From positions 186,001-250,000 of the forward strand of contig JASJOG010000187.1 in NCBI GenBank assembly GCA_030142905.1: 64,000 bases of DNA, read 5' to 3'. Each line of letters begins with the position of its first letter. Position 1 is the stretch's first letter. Shown here piece after piece: positions 12,101 through 25,338 of the stretch. A program made the translations under genes and the position numbers. The DNA is from Heliopora coerulea (Eukaryota; Cnidaria; Anthozoa; Scleralcyonacea; Helioporidae). The notes under the pieces were generated by a model, which made no database searches, had not been told where the DNA came from, and was given only the letters and a program-made list of their open reading frames with translations.

Positions 12101-15100
12101 AACACAAATACATCTATTACAACCAATGAATACTTATCCTAAAATGTCTCATGCTGCTTTACAATCACTTTATCTTCACTTGTCCAACTTACCTACATTA
12201 ACAACATCTCAACAGCATTAATTTTCTGGTAAAAAAAACTTAATTACGTTAAGAGTAAGATCTTACCCTGTATTCTACCTCGGCTTAGCCTTGGCAAAAC
12301 ACTTAGTTCTGTGATGCCTCAGAACTAAATGTTTCTTCACAATTACGTTAACAGTAAAATTACGTTAACAGTAAAATCTTACGCCTGATCCTAACCCGAA
12401 CTTAGCCTTGGTGAAACACATAGTCCTATGGCACTTGAGAACTAATTCTTTCCTCAAGGAAAAGCCCTAACATCGATACTAAAACATGCATCCTAAACTA
12501 ACACAAATACATCTATTACAGCAAATGAATACTTATCTTGAAAAGTCTACGGTTGATTTAACTTCACTTTAACTTAATTTGGCCAACATACCTACCTAAA
12601 GAACAACACAACAACATTAATTTTTAGCTATAACTAAATTAACTATTACATTAAGAGTAGGACCTGACAACCTATCCTAACCCTGCATAGCCTGGGAGAT
12701 ACACTTCGTTCTGCGACCTAACAAAACGAGATCTTTACTCACAGAAAGGAACTAACATAGATTCTAAAACATGCATCCTAAACTAACACAAATACATCTA
12801 TTACATTCAATGAATACTTATCTTAAAAAATCTCCTGCTTCTTTACATTTACGTTATCTTCATTTGGCCCACATTTCTACATTAAGAACATCACAACAGC
12901 ATTAATTTTTTGGTAAAAGTAACTTAACTATTACATTAAGAGTAAGATCTTACATTGTATCCTACGACCATGTAGCCTTGGTGAAGAACTTAGTTCTACG
13001 GTACCTCAGAACTAAATCTTTCCTCACGGAAAAGCCCTACCATCCGTACTAAGACATGCATCCTAAACTAACACAAATACATCTATTACAGGAAATGAAT
13101 ACTTATCTTATAAAGTCTCCTGGTGTTTTACATTCACTTTATCTTCATTTCGCCAACATACCTATCTAAAGAACATCACAAAGTTAATTTTTAGCTATAA
13201 TTAAATTAACTGTTACATTAAGAGTAGGACCTTACAACCTATCCTAGCCCTGCATACCCTGGCCGATACACTTCTTTCTGCAATCCCACAAAACGAAATC
13301 TTTACTCACAAAAAAGAACTAACATCGTTTCTAAAATATGCGTCCTAAACTAACGTAAATACATCTATTACAACCAACGAATACTTATCTTAAAAAATCT
13401 CCTGCTTCTTTACACTTACATTATCTTCATTTGCCAATATTCCTACATTAAGAACATCACAACAGCATTAATTTTCTGGTAAAAGTAACTTAACTATTAA
13501 GTTAAGAGTAAGTTCTTACATCGTATCCTATGCCCATGTAGCCTTTGCAAAAAACTTAGTTATGCGGCGCCTAAGAACTAAATCTTTCCTCATGGAAAAG
13601 CCCTATCATCAATACAAAATTATGCATCCTTAAACTAACACAAACTCATCTATTACAACCAATGAATACTGATCTTAAATAGCTTCCTGCTGCTTTAAAT
13701 TCACTTATCTTCATTTGTCCAACTTACCTACATTAAGAACATCACAACAGCATTAATTTTCTTGTAAAGTAACTTAACTAGTATGTTAAGAGTAAGATCT
13801 AATCCCGTATTCTACCTCGGCTTTGCCTTGGCAAAACACTTAGTTCTGCGGCGCCTCAGAACTTAAATGTTTCTTCATGAAAAAGCCCTAACATTGATAC
13901 TAAAACATACATCCTAAACAAACACAAATGCATCTATCACAGCAAATGAAAACTTATCTTAAAAAGCCTGCAGCTCCTTTACATTCACTGTATCCTCATT
14001 TGGCCAACATACCTACATTAACAACATCACAACAGCATTAATGTTCTCCTAAAAGTAACATAACTATTACATTAAGTGAAAGATATTACACCGTATCCTA
14101 CCCTCAATTAGCCTTGGCAAAAAAGGTAGTTCTGCGGCGCCTCAGAACTAAATCCTTCCTCATGCAAAAGCCCTAACATCCATACTAAATCATGCGTCTT
14201 AAACTAACACAAATACATCTATTACTACCAATGAATACTTATCTTAAAAAGTGTCCTGCTGCTTTACATTCATTTTATCTTCATTTATCCAACTCACCTA
14301 CATTAAGGACATCACAACAGCATTAATTCTCTGGTAAAGTAACTTGGTTATTATGTTAACAGTAAGATCTTACCCTGTTTTCTTCCTCGGCTTAGCCTTG
14401 GCAAAACACTCAGTTCTGCGGCGCATCAGAACTAAATGTTACTTCAAGAAAAAGCCATAACATCGATACTAAAACATGCATCTTAAACTAACACAAATAA
14501 ATCGATTAGAACCAATGAATACTTATCTTAAAAAGCCTGCAGCTCCTTCACATTCACTTTATATTCATTTGGCCAACATAACTACATTAATAACATCACA
14601 ACAGTATTAATTTTCTCCTAAAAGTAACTTAACTATTATGTTAAGTGAAAGATATTACATCTTACCCTACCCTCATTTAGCTTTGGCGAAAAACTTAGTT
14701 CTCAGGCGCCTCAGAACTAAATCTTTCTTCAAGAAAAAGCCCTAACATCCATACTAAATCATACATCTTAAACTAACACAAATACATCTATTACAACCAA
14801 TGAATACTTATTTTAAAAAGTGTCCTGCTGCTTTAAATTCATTTTATCTTCATTTGTCCAACTCACCTACATTAAGGACATCACAACAGTTTTAATTCTC
14901 CGGTAAAGTAAGTTGACTATTACGTTAAGAGTAAGATCTTACCCTGTTTTCTTCCTCGGTTTAGCCTTGGCAAAACACTTAGTTCTGCGGTACATCAGAA
15001 CTAAATGTTTCTTCATGAAAAAGCCATAACATTGATACTAAAACATACATCCAAAACAAACACAAATGCATCTATCACAGCAAATGAAAACTTATCTTAA

Positions 15101-18100
15101 AAACTCTCCTGTTTATTTACATTCACTTTATCTTCATTTGGCCTACATACCTACCTAAAGAACATCACAACAACATTAATTTTTGGCTATACGTAAATTA
15201 ACTATTGCATTAAGAGTAGGACCTTACAAACTTCCAACCCCTGCATAGGCTGGGCGATAGACTTCGTTCTGGGACCTCACAAACGAAATCTTTACTCACA
15301 GAAATGAACTAACATTGATTCTAAAACATGCATCCTAAACTAATTCTCTGGTAAATTAACTTGACTATTACATTAAGAGTAAGATCTTACCCTGTTTTCT
15401 TCCTCGGTTTAGCCTTGGCAAAACACTTAGTTCTGCGGTACATCAGAACTAAATGTTTCTTCATGAAAAAGCCATAACATCGATACAAAAACATACATCT
15501 TAAACTAACACAAATACATCTATTAGAACCAATGATTACTTATCTTAAAAAGCCTGCAGCTCCTTTACATTCACTTTATCTTCATTTGGCCAACACACCT
15601 ACATTAAGAACATCACAACAGCATTAATTTTCTGGTAAAAGTAACTTAACTATTACGTTAAGTGAAAGATATTTCATCGTATCCTACCCTCATTTAGCCT
15701 TAGCGATAAACTTAGTTCTGCGGCATGTCAGAACTAAATCTTTCCTCACAGAAAAGCTTTAACATCCATACTAAATCATGCGTCCTAAACTAACACAAAT
15801 ACATCTATTACAACCAATGAATACTTATCTTACAAAGTGTCCTGCTGCTTTACATTCATTTTATCTTCATTTGTCCAACTTACCTACATTAAGGACATCA
15901 CAACAGCATTAATTTTCTGGTAAAGTAACTTGACTATTACGTTAAGAGTTAGATCTTACCGTGTTTTCTACCTCGGCTTAGCCTTGGCAAAAAACTTAGT
16001 TCTGCGACGCCTCAGAACTAAATCTTACTTCATAAAAAAGCCCTAACATCGATACTAAAACATACATCCTAAACTAACGCAAATACATCTATTAGAACCA
16101 ATGAATACTTATCTTAAAAAGCCTCCTGCTCCTTTACATTCACTTTATCTTCATTTGGCCAACATACCTACATTAGGAACATCACAACAGCATTAATTTT
16201 CTGGTAAAAGTAAGTAAACTATTACATTAAGTGAAAGATATTACATCGTATCCTACCCTCATTTAGCCCGGGCAAAAAACTTAGTTCTGCTTCACCTCAG
16301 AACTAAATCTTTCCTCACGGAAAAGCCCTAACATCCATATTAAATCATGCGTTCTAAGCCAACACAAATACTTCTATTACAACCAATGAATACTTATCTT
16401 AAAAAGTGTCCTTGTACTTTACATTCATTTCATCTTCATTTGTCCAACTTACCTACATTAAGGACATCACAACAGCATTAATTTTCTGGTAAAGTAACTT
16501 GACTATTACATTAAGAGTAAGATCTTACCCTGTTTTCTACCTCGGCTTAGCCTTGGCAAAACACTTATTTCTGCGCTCCCTTAGAACTAAATGTTTCTTC
16601 ACAAAAAAGCCTTAACATCGATACTAAAATATACATCCTAAACTAACACAAATACATCTATTAGAACCAACGAATACTTATCTTAAAAATACTGCAGCTC
16701 CTTTACATTCACTTTATCTTCATTTGGCCAACATACCTACATTAAGAACATCACAACAGCATTAATTTTCTGGTAAAAGTAAGTAAGCTATTATGTTAAG
16801 TGAAAGATGTTACATCGTATCCTACCCTCAGTTTGCCCGGGTGAAAAACTTAGTTCTGCTGCACCTCAGAACTAAATCTTTCCTCACGGAAAAGCCCTAA
16901 CATCCATACTAAATCATGCGTCCTACACTAACACAAATACATCTATTACAACCGATGAATACTTATCTTAAAAAGTGTCCTGCTGCTTTACATTCATTTT
17001 ATCTTCATTTGTCCAACTTACCTACATTAAGGACATCAAAACAGCATTAATTGTCTGATTAAGTAACTCGACTATTACGTTAAGGTAAGATCTTACCCTG
17101 TTTTCTTCCTCGGCTTAGCCTTGGCAAAACACTTAGTTCTATGGCGCCTCAGTATTAAATGTTTCTTCACAAAAAAGCATTAACATCGATACTAAAACTT
17201 AAATCCTAAACTAAAACAAATACATCTATTAGAACCAACGAATACTTATCTTAAAAAGCCTGCAGCTCCTTTACATTCATTTTATCTTCATTTGGCCAAC
17301 ATACCTACATTAACAACATCACAACAGCATTAATTTTCTACTAAAAGTAACTTAACTATTACATTAAGTGAAAGATATTACATCGTATCCTACCCTCATT
17401 AAGCCCGGGTGAAAAACTTAGTTCTGCTGCACCTCAGAAGTAACTCTTTCCTCACGGAAAGGCCCTAACATCCAGATTAAATCATGCGTCCTAAACTAAC
17501 ACAAATACATCTATTACAACCAATGAATACTTATATTAAAAAGTGTCCTGCTGCTTTACATTCATTTCATCTTCATTTGTCCAACTTACCTACATTAAGG
17601 ACATCACAACAGCATTAATTTTCTAGTAAAGTAACTTTACTATTACGTTAAGAGTAAGATCTTACCCTGTTTTCTACCTCGGCTTAGGCTTCGCAAAACA
17701 CTTAGTTCTGCGGCCACTCAGAACTAAATGTTTCTTCACAAAAAAGCCTTAACATCGATACTAAAACATACATCCTAAACTAACACAAATACATCTATTA
17801 GAACCTATGAATATTTATCTTAAAAAGCCTGCAGCTCCTTTATATTCACTTTATCTTCATTTGGCCAACATATCTACATAAACAACATCACAACAGCATT
17901 AATTTTGTGCTACAACTAGATTAACAGTTACTTTAAGAGTAAGATCTTACTCCGCATCATATCACCACTTAGCATTGGTGAAACACTTAGTTCAGCAATT
18001 GCTACAGAACTAAATCTTTCCTAATGGAAAAGCACTAACATCGATACTAAAACATGCATCCTAAACTAACACCAATACGTCTATGATAACCAATGAATAC

Positions 18101-20160
18101 TTATCTTAAAAAGTCTGCTGCTGCTTTTCATTCACTTTATCTTCATTTGGCCAAAAATACCTACATAAAGAACTTCACAACAGCATTAATTTTCTGCTAC
18201 AATTAAATTAACTATTACATTAAGAGTAAGATCTTCCCCCTATCCACCCCATTTTAGCCTTTGGTAAAACATTTAGTTCTGTGGTACCACAGAACTAAAT
18301 ATTACATTACTGAAAAGCTCTAATATCAATCTTAAAACATTCATCCTAAAGTAACACAAATGCATCCATTACAACCAAAGAATACTTATCTAAAAAATTC
18401 TCCTGCTACTTTCCATTCACTTTATCTTCATTTGGCCAACATACCGACTTAAAGAACATAACAACAGCAATAATTTTCTGCTACAACTAAACTAACTATT
18501 ACATTAAGAGTACGACCTTACTCCGTATCCTAACCCGAACCAAGCCTTGTTGAAATACTTAGTTCTATGGCGTCGCAAAACTAATTTTTTGCTCTTGGAA
18601 AAGCCCTAACATCGATAATAAAACATTCATCCTAAACTAACATAAATACATCTATTGCAACCAAAAATACTAATCTTTAAAAGCCTCCTGCAGCTTTACA
18701 TTTACTTTATCTTCATTTGACCAACATACCTACATACAGAAAATCAGAACAACATTAATTTTCTACTATAACTAAAATAACTATTAGGCTAAGAGTAAGA
18801 TCTTACAACCTATCTTATCCCCGCTTAGCATTGGGAAAACAGTGTGGTCTGTGGCGCCACAGAACTAAATCTTTTCTTATGGAAAAGCACTAACATCGAT
18901 ACTAAAACATGCATCCTAAACTAACACAAATACTTCTATTACAACCAATGAATACTTATCTTAAAAGTCTCCTGCTGCTTTACATTCACTTTATCTCCAT
19001 TTGGCCAACATACCGACTTAAAGAACATAACAACAGCAATAATTTCCTCCTACAACTAAATTAACTATTACGTTAAAAGTAAGATCTTACGCCTCATCCT
19101 AACCCGAACTTAGCCTTTGTGAAACACTTAGTCCTATGGCGCCTCAGAACTAATTCTTTCCTCACGGAAAAGCACTAACATCAGTACTAAAACATGCATC
19201 CTAAACTAAAGCAAGTACATCCATTACTACCAATGAATACTTATTGCTAGTAATGTTGCTTTCCTTTCACTTCATCTTTATTTGGCCAAAATACCTACAT
19301 AAAGAAAATCACAACAGCATTAACTTTCTCCTATAACTAAGCTAACTATAATGTTAAGAGGAAGATCTTAACCTTATCCAACCCCTACTTAGCCTTGGTC
19401 AAACACTTGGTTCTGCGGTACCACAGAAATAAGTATTACATCACGGAAAAGCACTAACATCGATATTAAAACATGCATCCTAAAGTAACACAAATGCATC
19501 CATTACAACCAATGGATACTTATCTAAAAAATTCTCCTGCTGCTTTCCATTCACTTTATCTTCATTTGGCCAACATACCTACATAAAGAAAATCACAAAA
19601 GCATTAGTTTTCTGTTATAACTAAATTAACTATTACTTTAAGAGTAATATCTTCCCCCGCACCTTACCCTTGATCAGCCTTGGTCAAACACTTCCTTATT
19701 CGGAGCCACAGCACTAAATCTTTCCTCAAGGAAAAACACATACATTGATACTAAAACATGCATTCTAAACTTACACAAATACATCTATTACAACCAATGA
19801 ATACTTATCTTAAAAAGTCTCCTGCTGCTTTACATTCACTTTATCTTCCTTTGGCCAACATACCTACATAAAGAACATCAGAACAACATTAATTTTCGGC
19901 TATAACTAAATTAACTATTACGTTCAGAGTAAAATCTTACAACCTATCCTAGCTACAAGTAACTGTGGCCAAACATTTCGTTCTGCGGTAAAACAGAACT
20001 AAATAATACATCACTGAAAAGCACTAACATCCGTATTAAAACATCAATCCTAAACCTACCCAAATACATCTATTCCAACCAATATATACTTATCTTAAAA
20101 AGTATCCTGCTGCTTTCAATTCACTTTATCTTTATTTGATCAACGTACTTACATAAAAAA
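9129..20160. repeat. 285-bp satellite, main block (about 38 units)
   Basis: Continuous array of the 285-bp unit described for block 1, beginning at the TTAA of the piggyBac element and ending at LINE copy 2. Units differ by point changes and small indels. In about 13.8-17.9 kb two unit types alternate. A partial unit lies near 15340-15360, where one unit runs into the tail of another, and a short duplication of TTACGTTAACAGTAAAA occurs near 12343-12380. I see no gene, RNA or other element in it. Confidence 0.9.
13790..17900. repeat. Two-unit higher-order repeat (about 570 bp period)
   Basis: Type A units carry TAAGATCTTACCCTGTTTTC then CTCGGCTTAGCCTTGG and start near 13795, 14350, 14925, 15370, 15945, 16515, 17085 and 17650. 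Type B units carry GAAAGATATTACATCGTATC then CCTCATTTAGCC and start near 14073, 14643, 15660, 16228, 16800 and 17365. Alternation is regular except near 15.2-15.4 kb. Within a type the copies are more alike than between types, the signature of a higher-order repeat amplified as a dimer. Confidence 0.75.
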
Positions 20161-21283
20161 TATCACAAGTCAAGTCAATTCAAAGTATGAAGCTAAGTCA
20201 AGTCTCAAGTCAAAATTTCAAAAAAAGGTCTCAAGTGAGTACCAAAATCATTTAAAACAAGTCCCGAGACAAGCCGAACTGTTTCACAGCATGTTACTAG
20301 TCAAATCTAGGTGAAACTCGAGTTGCAAAGGTAGACATGAAGCTAAGGTCTTAAGAATGACTTGTCGTTTCGTGGTTACTGGTTTACTGATTTCCTGATT
20401 TTCTCATTTTGAGGATGGAATTTATGACAAAACCTGGAAAAGCCGACACATCTTATACCTAAGTGAGCAAATTATTAGTCCTGTTGATGTGCAACCAACA
20501 AGACTACTAGAACACTCTGGATTTGTCGTTTCCTGCATCCCTACCGTCGAAATTTCAGCAAACGGTTGGCTTGCAATTTGCATTATAATAAGTGCTATTC
20601 CAGTGAACTGCCTTTATCATAAACCTAATTGGAGTCTATTGTTCTCCGTTGTTGGAATGAAGTATAGTAATGGACGTGCAATAAAGCAATATCCGACCCA
20701 CTTTTGCAAATAAGTGGTCCCGAAGGAGAATACAATGTTATGCAAATTCTTCTTGTGTATGTAATCTTATTTTGAATTGCAGTGACATCGAAACAAATCC
20801 TAGTCTTCCTGCACCCAAAGCGACAACAGATGAAAATAATTCTATTTCCAACTCGCTGAAAACATTGGGTCCTACTTGAAATCAAAATGTCAACCCTATT
20901 GCTTGGACTCTTTTCCGATTTATGAAATTACTCGTGGCATGCCAAGGGGCTTTCTTTTCCACACGATCGGCTCATTCACTCCGTATCATCTCATACTGGA
21001 GTACCAGAGTTCAAGAACACTCTGGATTTGTCCTTTCTTGCATCCCAACTGTCGAAAGTTCAGGAAACGGTTGGCCTGCAATTTGCATTATAATAAGTGC
21101 TATTCCAGTTGACTGCCCTTATCAAAACCCTAATCCGAGTCTATAGTTCTTTGTTGTTGGAATGAAATGTAGTATGTACGTGCAGTATTCCGATATACGA
21201 CCCACTTTTGCACATTAAAGTTGTCCCGAAAGAGAATACAATAATACGCAAATTCGTCCTGTGTATTTAATCTTTATTTAAAT

Positions 21284-21313
21284 TGCGGTGACATCGAAAC
21301 AAATCCTGGTCCT
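21284..21313 (+). other. 2A-like ribosome-skipping motif in LINE copy 2
   Basis: The codons here read CGDIETNPGP, a complete D-x-E-x-N-P-G-P 2A core, preceded by LYLN and followed by PAPEP. Downstream comes a cysteine cluster, CPTCNQ...CDSCNEFCQ, resembling a PHD finger. In CR1/L2-type elements a 2A at this place would release the N-terminal product during translation. An upstream duplicate at about 20776-20805 is decayed (CSDIETNPSL). Confidence 0.7.
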
Positions 21314-21829
21314 CCTGCACCCGAACCGACAACAGATGAAAATAATTCTATTTCCAACTCTGTTCAAACATCGTGTCCTACTTGCAATCAAAATGTCAAC
21401 CCTATTGCTGGAATCTTTTGCGATTCATGCAATGAATTCTGTCAACCAAATTGCTGTAACCTTTTGCTATTCCAGTTGACTGCCCTTATCAAAACCCTAA
21501 TCAGAGTCTATAGTTCTGTGTTGTTGGAATGAAGTGTAGTAATAGACGTGCAGTAATTTTTGCGATTCATGCAAATACTGGTGGCATGCCAAGTACCTTT
21601 CCTTGCCACGAGATTGGCTTGTTCAACTCCGTATCATCTCATACTGGGTTGGTTTGCCCTAAATGTCAGTTGTACCAAAATGAATACTAATTTGATGTAA
21701 CTACAGACCAATCATTGCAAGCATAAGTTCATAGAATGTCATCCAATCGTGAAGTTTTTACTCTTACTAATGTCCCACAGGGTGATGACTATGTTGGAGG
21801 TTTTAAACTCCCGAATAAACCAAAAGTCC

Positions 21830-22791
21830 CATTATTGGCCTTCTAAATATTTGCAGTATCAAAGCTGGAAAAAAATTTGATGAACTTAAAGCTATCCTTC
21901 TACAAAGACGAACAGTACACATAATATCGTTTTCTGAAACATTGATAGACGATTCTTGCACGGACGATATGTTAGCTAAACCAAACTAGTCGTTTTTGCG
22001 TTGTGACCGCTCCTCAAATATTCGTAGAGAAGGGATTATTACGTAGATTCATAAAAACGTACGTACTCGCCCAGACATTATTTGACAACTCAAACTGTGG
22101 AGTCTACTTGTATTGAAATCAAATTGGCCTTTGTGGCACAATATTAATTACAAACGTATATCGCCCACCATCTGCTGATAGTGCATATGAATCTGAATTG
22201 GGACTCATTGTGGAGAAAATAACATCTGAAAATAAGGAATGCCTTGTACTGGGCGATTTCAATATCAATTTACTATGTCGAAAATCTAACTCACTCAATG
22301 TCATAAGGTCGTTTCGGCGACTTGGCCTTAAGCAATTGTTTACCGAACCTATACGAACATATGCACACTATACTAATGGATCATTTAGCGTTACGTCTAC
22401 GCTCATAGATCATATCTATGTATTATCAAAACGAAATGTCGCATCAGTCTACGTTCCAAATCTCTCACTGAGTGACCACTATCCTGTGTTGGTCGTAAGA
22501 CGATGTAATGTTGGGATAAAAGCTAATGAGGAAACCAGGAACACCACACAATACCGATCCCTTACTAGATTAGATGAAACGAAATTCCGTGAGGATCTAC
22601 GCGCAATCCCCTGGTCTTTGATTGAGGCGTTTGATGATCCTACGGACGCGCTCGCCTTGTGGTATGCCATGTTTGACAATATTGTGGATCGTCATCCTGC
22701 TTTATTGTCGAAACGTGTTACATCATTCCAGTTACCTCCTTGGATGTCAACAGATAGTTTATCTACCATCAAGGAAAGAGACTTACTTTAA
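21830..22791 (+). pseudogene. LINE AP-endonuclease and linker, copy 2
   Basis: Endonuclease region of the LINE: KFDELKAILLQRR near 21878, SFSET near 21932, GDFNIN near 22252 and SLSDHYPVLVVRR near 22461, which keeps the catalytic SDHYP motif. The 197-codon open part (22198-22791) continues into the linker with PPWMSTDSL. Frameshifts and stops break the 5' part. A minus-strand frame over the same bases (22479-22679) is a shadow. Confidence 0.7.
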
Positions 22792-22859
22792 ACAAAAGCG
22801 AAGAACGGTGTTATTCCTTGGAAATCCTACAAAGTCTCTCAGAAATAAGTGTTCTTCCG

Positions 22860-23835
22860 ACATTAGGATGGCTAAAAGGAGCTACTTCACACAATAGGTA
22901 TTGTCCAGCAATAATGATTCCACGAAACTGTGGAAAGTATTAAATCAAGCGGCTAATCGTATTTCCAAGAACGCAATTCCTACTTATGTGCGTGATGATA
23001 ATGATAAATTACTTACAGATCCTACAGAGATTGCCAACGCATTTAACTCTTATTTTTCCAACGTAGTGGGAACCATTAACAATGGTTTTCTCCATAATGA
23101 TCCCGACATCGATACAGTTCAACAGTTTGTTGCCGACCATCTTCCGGCTGGGTGTAAATTTACCATACCACCAATGAGCGAGGACTATCATCTAAAGGAA
23201 ATTCAGGAGTTATCTTGTGCTAAAGCTAAAGGTGTTGATTCCTTGAATGTGCGTGTCTTCCAAATTGGTCGTTACGAATTATTTACATCCCTTTTGTACA
23301 TTTACAACTTTAGTATAAAGTATGGTGTCTTCCCACGTCAATGGAAAACAAGTAAAATTACCCCTATTTTCAAAAAGGGTTCAAGACAAGACAAAGATAA
23401 TTATCCTCCAACCTCTGTCTTATCTGTTCTATCAAAGATTCTGGAACGCCATTGCAGTCAAACCTTTTAAACATTCTTTTAGAGTACCATCTTTTTACGA
23501 ATCCCAACTTGAATCAAGACCATTACATTCTTGTGAATAACCACTGCTTAAACTTACAGATACATGGCTTAATACTATGGATAATGGAGACCTAATTGGG
23601 TTATTACTTGTCAATTTCCGCAAACCCTTCGATCTTGTGAACCACCAACTACTAATTAAAAATCTCTCCATCCATGGGGTTGGAGATATTGCTCTAAAAT
23701 GATTCACGTCATATCTTACAGAAAGAAAACGGATAATCACAATTGGACGATCGCTTTCTGATACTCTTCTTGTTCAGAATGGTGTACCAGAAGGTTCACC
23801 ATTAGGTCCACATCTGTTAATTTTATTTATACAAC
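22860..23835 (+). pseudogene. LINE reverse transcriptase, N-terminal half, copy 2
   Basis: The frame 22901-23470 (189 codons) ends in the RT fingers: FPRQWKTSKITPIFKKGS followed by a DNYPP...SVLSKILER block, where the usual family form is NYRPIS...SKxxE. After frameshifts the RT palm start is readable as DLVNHQLLIK and GVPEGSPLGP (the usual form is GVPQGSxLGP) before satellite takes over. The YADD box is missing. RT converts element RNA to cDNA at the nicked target; this copy cannot. Confidence 0.7.
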
Positions 23836-24766
23836 TAAATTAACTATTACGTTAAGAGAAAGAAATTACCCCCTATACTACCCTCGCTTAGCTGTCGGGA
23901 AACACTTAGTTCTGGGGCACCGTCGAACTAAATATTACCTCAAGAAAAAGCACTAAAATGGATACTAAAACATGCATCCCAAACTAAAACAAGTACATCT
24001 ATTACAACCAATAAATATTTATCTTAAAAAGTCCCTTCCTGCTTTACATTCACTTTATCTTTATTTGACCAACAAATCTACATAAAGAACATCACAACAG
24101 CATTAATTTTCTGCTATAATTAAATTAGCTACTACGTTAAGAGTAAGATCTTACCCCATATCCTACCCCGGCTTAGCCGTATCAAAACACTTAGTTCTGC
24201 AGCTCCACAGAACTAATTCTTTCATCACGGAAAAGCACCAACATCGATACTAAAACGTGCATCCTAAACTAACACAAATACATCTATTACAACCAATGAA
24301 AACTTATCTAAAAATGTCTCCTGCTGCTTTACATTAACTTTATCTTCATTTGACCAATATACTTAAATAAAAACGTCATAACAACATTTGGTTTTCTGCT
24401 ATAACTAAATTAACTTCTAGGTTAAGAGTAAGATCTTACTCCCTATCGTAACCCCGCTTACCCTTGGCAAAACACTTAGTTCTGTGGCGCCACAGAACTA
24501 AATCTTTCCTCACGAAAAAGCACTGACATTGAAGCTAAAACCAGCATCCTAAACTAACACAAATACATCTAATGAAAACTTATCTAAAAATGTCTCCTGC
24601 TGCTTTACATTCACTTTATCTTCATTTCGCTAAAATACCTACATAAAAAACATCAGAACAACATTAATTTTCTGCTGTAACTAAATTAACTGTTACATTA
24701 AGAGTAAGATCTTGCAACCTATCCTACCCCCTAAGTAGGCTTGGAAAAAAACTTGATTCTGTGGCA
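23836..24766. repeat. 285-bp satellite, block left of the Polinton
   Basis: About three satellite units in the usual phase. The last unit breaks off after TTCTGTGGC at 24766, where the outer Polinton begins with AGTAGATAGG. A perfect 26-bp palindrome lies at 24476-24501. The unit at about 24340-24560 is almost identical to 63757-63970 at the other end of the window. Confidence 0.85.
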
Positions 24767-25200
24767 GTAGATAGGATATGCGGATTCTGACGGATTTGCT
24801 GATTCAGTATTTTTTTGGTCATTAATTATTTATAAATTTGATGACGTCATCACCATCATTAATTATTCATAAAATTGATGATGTCATTTCTGATCCCATG
24901 ACATTCCAGAACATTCTAAAATTTTTACAATGGTGAGTTCTGACGCGTTTTGACTACACCTACAAATTTTTTCTTAAAACTGTCAATCATTTTGACCTCG
25001 CCTACTTTTATCAATATGGTAACAAATTTTTCTTAAAACTGTAATTCATTTTTCACACCGTAAGCATTTTTCTTAAAACTGTCAATCATTTTTCACTCCG
25101 TCAGCATTTTTATTAAATTTTTACAAAAGTGGTTTCTGACGCATTTTCATTTTCACACATTTTCACACACTTTCACACATTTTCACAGGTGATGTCATAT
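24767..25200. repeat. Left terminal region of outer Polinton
   Basis: Begins AGTAGATAGGATATGCGG. It contains two direct copies of a roughly 40-bp block, one with the palindrome ATGACGTCAT (24841-24850), a CRE/ATF-like site. Then come three to four copies of a TTTTTCTTAAAACTGTCAATC block (about 24966-25110) and a run of TTTTCACACA words (25146-25190). AATTTTTACAATGGTG at 24919-24934 is found inverted at the right end (about 60454-60470), supporting a degraded terminal inverted repeat. No gene is seen up to about 25339. Confidence 0.6.
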
Positions 25201-25338
25201 TCGTCAGTGTCCATATGCAAGTGTGTTAATTTTATCTTTGAGTATTATCTTTTGTCATCATCTGCTTAGATACTCAGCTGTAATTTTGTAATAAAACAAA
25301 AACAAAAGTCAAAAATCAAAAATCAAAGATTTTATTAC

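Larger units (their letters stand above)
20161..23835 (+). mobile_element. CR1/L2-like LINE, copy 2 (internal fragment in satellite)
   Basis: Second copy of the LINE, same orientation and same end points as 4806-8382: the same satellite words (TTTATCTTTATTTGATCAAC before; TTATTTATACAACTAAA after) flank both. Order: AAGTC-rich lead-in, duplicated 5' region, 2A-like motif (21284), PHD-like finger, AP endonuclease (about 21840-22510), linker, and RT up to GVPEGSPLGP near 23785. It is better preserved than copy 1 in the endonuclease-linker part, where 197 codons are open at 22198-22791. It is dead by frameshifts and lack of the RT 3' half. Confidence 0.8.

Noticed and set aside
2236..24766. Regular spacing suggestive of a CRISPR array
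   Set aside because: Whole units of about 285 bp are repeated with no unique spacers, and the context is eukaryotic satellite.
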